Source: an uncultured Clostridia bacterium | GTDB lineage: Bacteria > Bacillota > Clostridia > Christensenellales > Borkfalkiaceae | Direction: 5' to 3' | DNA length: 64,000 nt | Assembly (NCBI GenBank): GCA_947629575.1 | Contig: CANREF010000006.1 | Coordinates: 1-64,000, forward strand | Shown here: positions 62,701 to 64,000 of the stretch, piece after piece | Layout of the letters: every line of letters begins with the position of its first letter | Numbering within the stretch: the stretch's first letter is position 1 | Program-made: the position numbers and the translations under genes | Notes under the pieces: generated by a model | The model's database searches: none | What the model saw: the letters and a program-made list of their open reading frames with translations, nothing else | Told to the model about the DNA's origin: nothing

Positions 62701-64000
62701 TGAGCAGCGGCGCAAACGCCTATAAGGTGCTCCGTAAGGAAGGCGAGGTAGTCATTACCATCAACGAGAAGCAGCATTACATCGGCAAGGAGGTGGACGG
62801 CAAGTATCAGCTCTTTGACTATGATAACGGCGAAAAGAAAAAGACCACGCTTTCGGCTGCCGATGTCGCAAGCCTTACTTATAACGGCTCTCACCAAACG
62901 CTCGACGTGCAACTCGATTACCAGCCCATTGACCGCGTTCTCAGAAACAGAGTGGGAACGGGCAGCGTCATCAATGCGTGGAGCTATACCTTCGGCGAGA
63001 CAATTACGCTCGATAATAACACCGACGTCACGATCTCCTATACCAATGATACCTATGCGGGAACGGCGGAGATCACCATAACGGGCAGAGGGAATTATAC
63101 AGGCGAGCTCGTCATCGAGTTCGAGATCGCACCCATGAGCTTGGGCAATGCGGATGTGACGGATAATAAATATTCAACGCATGAGGCCATAGAGCCCACG
63201 CTGCCTACGGGCAACGCCGAGACTATCGAAGAGAAGAACAATATCACAGGGACGACGTGGGTCTATCGCCGCGAGGCGCTTCCCGTTGTCGCCGACTTTG
63301 TACATAAGGCCACCGTTCAAGACGGCGAGGGATCGACGACCACGAACGAACTCTCCCTCTCCACGGGCGATTATACCGTCAAGGTGTGGTATTATGACGA
63401 CCATACCAACCCTACAGAACCTAAGTGGGAACCGCTCAAGAACGAGAAGGGAGAGGATTCGACCGATATTGTCGACCGCGGCTGGTATCGCATGGTGTTC
63501 ATCGGCACTAATTCGGCGATGTATGGCGACACGGAAGCGCAGCCCGGCGTCGACTTGACGGACAAAGGCGATCGGACCGCTTGGAAGGGCGGCGGTAACT
63601 ACACGGGTTGGTATGTCGTGCAGTTCTATGTGAACGCGGCGACGGTCAAGCTCAACCCTTCGGAAGTTACCTTCAACCGAAAGGCGCAGATGCCCGATCT
63701 GAATACGCTGTTCAGCAGTGCCGACGATAGAAGCTCCGCTGTTCCGCAAAATGACCCCGACGATTTATCGACGAACGCCGAGTTCGTGCTGCGCTTTGTG
63801 GCAACGGGCGAGAATTACGGCGGGGAAGATAAAGCGAGCAAAGTTGTCATGCGCGACAAAGACGGCAACGATAAGTCGCTCGTTGCAGGGGAAGGAAATG
63901 AGGTCGAGAATTCAAAGCGGCTCTTCCCGTATTATGCGGATGTGTATGAACTGCGCGTTCGCCTATTGGGCGAGGGCGCGAAGAATTTCAACCTCAAAAC
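56748..64000 (+). CDS. Giant secreted surface protein (3' end outside window), missing from the ORF track
   Basis: I read frame 0 open from ATG 56748 to the end (over 2,400 codons); the ORF track gives only shadows here because no stop lies in the window. GGAGG is nine bases before the ATG. Residues 1-99 are basic then repeat-derived (KKMRKETRKMRKNK, RHSEPEALHENRELSSKNLAG); a signal-like segment follows (RGRKAAVAMIAVTMSAVLAVGIALPL, residue 100 on). Then a right-handed beta-helix-like region (NGTITGGK, GGGIYIGNN, NNTAGMWGGGVFLY), a helical part (about residues 1150-1280), and many repeated Y-x-G modules (PYTGALQAA, TYNGDTKPAEGK, PYTGTSDFY, TYNGSHQTLD) of MBG/YDG type. Alternative start ATG 57045 would drop the repeat part. 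Confidence 0.85.
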   Translation, partial: MKNRTEKKMRKETRKMRKNKEMWEDPRQGEAGVPRHSEPEALHENRELSSKNLAGTSDASGRALGGLRNRSSAQHDAREKPTPLPPSNGGGKERSAKRRMGRGRKAAVAMIAVTMSAVLAVGIALPLTGGDITNLPISILADSPQVTSQVNGNIGLHSKWDYKTETIFGKDGDNKEIGAGYGPSSAGKNDYSTVFQQSEEYKPDGQNGVVFAITDPETAPQVWAKAIAYATDKERFSTKADSGVFEQYGDNAPDYNNGTDREYIGNYYAGKDHEGQYITVKLYCDWEAKDFYTLATYLDPLPYSESAPTAGGTVKKDTERASTSTAEFNVGNYSIPSYDVDYSTAPTIPEDKRRKPITGADSYELNANTYPNQGEHLTSFNYSLDPSALENRGNSVTLNNYGVYSDETNWQKERNETFYNVDVVKSGDYYVTYDMNGGQAAAVWKTSDGKDNDIYTPYSPFSYGRINVPRGAYIVLDLNGHTIDRGYGKEYDEETGNGFYHLNGSFGYKKFSDDNAEANDKARVNDRDGDVYGQVISVEAQARLEVMDSTATESANAARIDEVKQDTRTVQYTNIHNGTITGGKSVKYSWGLKDEATQDGWSHSADGRADYGAEAAAKERKLGCYFQNEQKGAGVKVYSMGEFILHSGQISLNNSGHYGGGLYALTRSSIILYDGYVLGNSAQSGGGFYLANNSGARFAMYGGVFAYNQTWENRKQGSVFDRMGGGGLCLNANNYIDIEGGEFAYNSSAYTSLNASYVATVPETNCPNGVGGIGGGIYIGNNCRGVMKNVVIRNNTAGMWGGGVFLYSTAQDFQFGGALQIYDNTELALQQQDGTTTGWHTYTKPSSDTDGAVSTPDKPHGQDYEMTNNMHLASNTSGSGVKINITDSLLKGGNAAKIGITLTNVWRGSSSGFGNEKNYGKDYGFTNGYATNNSADGQVINPAKYFFADNGKGVALNSKNEVKIGEETASLSNLIWKISGTNAQGEERSITLATLGSVTYYSISDDEKGESIPTLSVDSGILKFTFGDFTVDTVEAYEGTVTEEGGDTTYTQCGSTAQKTLKVTTTNPAVSSWKHTGKTVDSSNFATSFVLNKDLAAGTELEGEQLNDLGVSWAGNYGFSVDTGNNGKVYKNNNFNIFINPCGLNANVGTARNGEAADLYYKGAAYKNISEELSKAEDALRAALGGSVAQNNLGVTIETLVKALTDGDKSLNSHIDSARYNAITSAQRAVKDADAIMMADNGNLEYISELERAINSLHSALSNISYFASATDEIKDAVRETLAALNGGEYKSTDGSVTKTYPGIIPAINGVRNVADGYFIRYYYSDFRQGSSVVDLLKYNAQAYAYVIYGGSEYQVPMEDARTYYTKVVFGESDEREFAINNYVLTTSTTFDIHPADVAVSLTKNAQQGLEYTGVVFTDEQVLTFNNNSNTSVTPFDDENAQERFYKLYEATKEGNSYTYIDESGKEVTFTTTDEEAETGMTFTGPDATGMTLSENGKELVQSEELTTYMGGVFTTKEGKRYIYAGLREWKEVSEGASKYFIQVTTGIEPRTAGRYVSTFEYTPDFMGYVPSNYNYTPNEDNLIFPKETSQSHDNFAYWFTITRIQLRFNEYTEGGTKYGANATVTLSNRPYTGALQAATPVAGDDYHQIDGEESALSVTYTTSQGVKQSVLAEMKNYEQVTYYTWDGEKLVPVPNDETEHGLPRNAGTYYLKLKFSNDFEYVGYEKDKFAEAGADFNRGDLTIDGEEVDDQALYLRYVIEPVTVTVAATIEMTYNGDTKPAEGKVVKRDKEEGTYFEPLALLRTDGNAVAPGSMIGIYTVSTNTTEFTFSNEEFMQKDKNDKVVSFGVNLYYYSLGDSSVDANFAAGIHTLTTLSDLKKPEDGKYSTDWTVNGRDGGGIDEKKEGVIWYVAYTNNKGDGKQVAGLNGDANGNFVIADNSQLTVNILSKSIEPYTGTSDFYCDEKNRTAWEDFNYKANGEETLSVSSGANAYKVLRKEGEVVITINEKQHYIGKEVDGKYQLFDYDNGEKKKTTLSAADVASLTYNGSHQTLDVQLDYQPIDRVLRNRVGTGSVINAWSYTFGETITLDNNTDVTISYTNDTYAGTAEITITGRGNYTGELVIEFEIAPMSLGNADVTDNKYSTHEAIEPTLPTGNAETIEEKNNITGTTWVYRREALPVVADFVHKATVQDGEGSTTTNELSLSTGDYTVKVWYYDDHTNPTEPKWEPLKNEKGEDSTDIVDRGWYRMVFIGTNSAMYGDTEAQPGVDLTDKGDRTAWKGGGNYTGWYVVQFYVNAATVKLNPSEVTFNRKAQMPDLNTLFSSADDRSSAVPQNDPDDLSTNAEFVLRFVATGENYGGEDKASKVVMRDKDGNDKSLVAGEGNEVENSKRLFPYYADVYELRVRLLGEGAKNFNLK
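56848..56978 (+). repeat. Palindromic repeat B, copy 2, inside the giant ORF
   Basis: CGCGTCATTCTGAGCC ... GGCTCAGCATGACGCG, inverted relative to copy 1 (29572-29703), sharing TCGAAGAATCTCGCGGGG and AGATGCTTCG. It encodes residues about 34-77 of the giant protein in frame. Confidence 0.78.

Overview
The window reads as chromosomal DNA of a GC-rich, anaerobic, low-redox member of the Clostridia (Bacillota). The evidence is the pyrH-frr-uppS-cdsA-dxr-rseP block, a McsA/McsB/ClpC heat-shock set, RqcH, a SigB/F/G-type sigma factor, CotF-like spore-coat genes, a rubrerythrin with N-terminal rubredoxin, and large BspA/InlB/MBG-type surface proteins typical of gut Clostridia. I cannot place it to genus; a Christensenellales-like lineage is a guess. 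I saw no tRNA, rRNA, CRISPR array, transposase or prophage.

Layout. 0-0.5 kb: end of a sugar ABC permease. 0.7-6.1 kb: UMP kinase, ribosome recycling and the isoprenoid/phospholipid/site-2 protease operon. 6.2-12.2 kb: TPP-riboswitch thiamine ECF transporter and leaderless rqcH on the minus strand, then tig-clpP-clpX. 12.5-16.9 kb: MsmX-type sugar ATPase, heavy-metal permease, a degenerate iron-ADH-like protein and a HAD phosphatase. 17-18.7 kb: a STAS / ATPase / sigma / ATPase partner-switching operon with one ATPase probably inactive. 18.7-24.1 kb: membrane protein, PucR regulator, S41 protease, small proteins, cysteine desulfurase opposite a DUF3343 protein. 24.1-31.2 kb: repeat-rich accessory stretch holding nth, a frameshifted lipoprotein, CotF-like genes, and an XRE regulator divergent from a lipoprotein with a perfect palindrome between -35 and -10. 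31.3-34.3 kb: argS, HAD phosphatase, rubrerythrin. 34.6-41.3 kb: a membrane-anchored XRE regulator, two paralogous membrane proteins, then mcsA-mcsB-clpC without ctsR. 41.4-45.1 kb: ung, luxS, mtnN, and a large ferritin-like protein. 45.3-64 kb: two large lipoproteins, a metallo-hydrolase, a C_GCAxxG protein, a Dda/RecD-like helicase and a giant secreted protein that runs off the end.

Themes. (1) Most promoters are strong SigA type with 17-bp spacers, and four genes (rqcH, nth, the membrane XRE regulator, the helicase) share TATAAT-N6-ATG spacing that predicts leaderless mRNAs. (2) Several families of short palindromic repeats fill almost every long intergenic gap, one is nested inside another, and one copy lies in frame inside the start of the giant surface gene (56748 to beyond 64000), which the ORF track missed because it has no stop in the window. 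(3) LuxS and MtnN lie close together and form the SAH detoxification/AI-2 route; Clp proteases appear twice (ClpXP and McsAB-ClpC).
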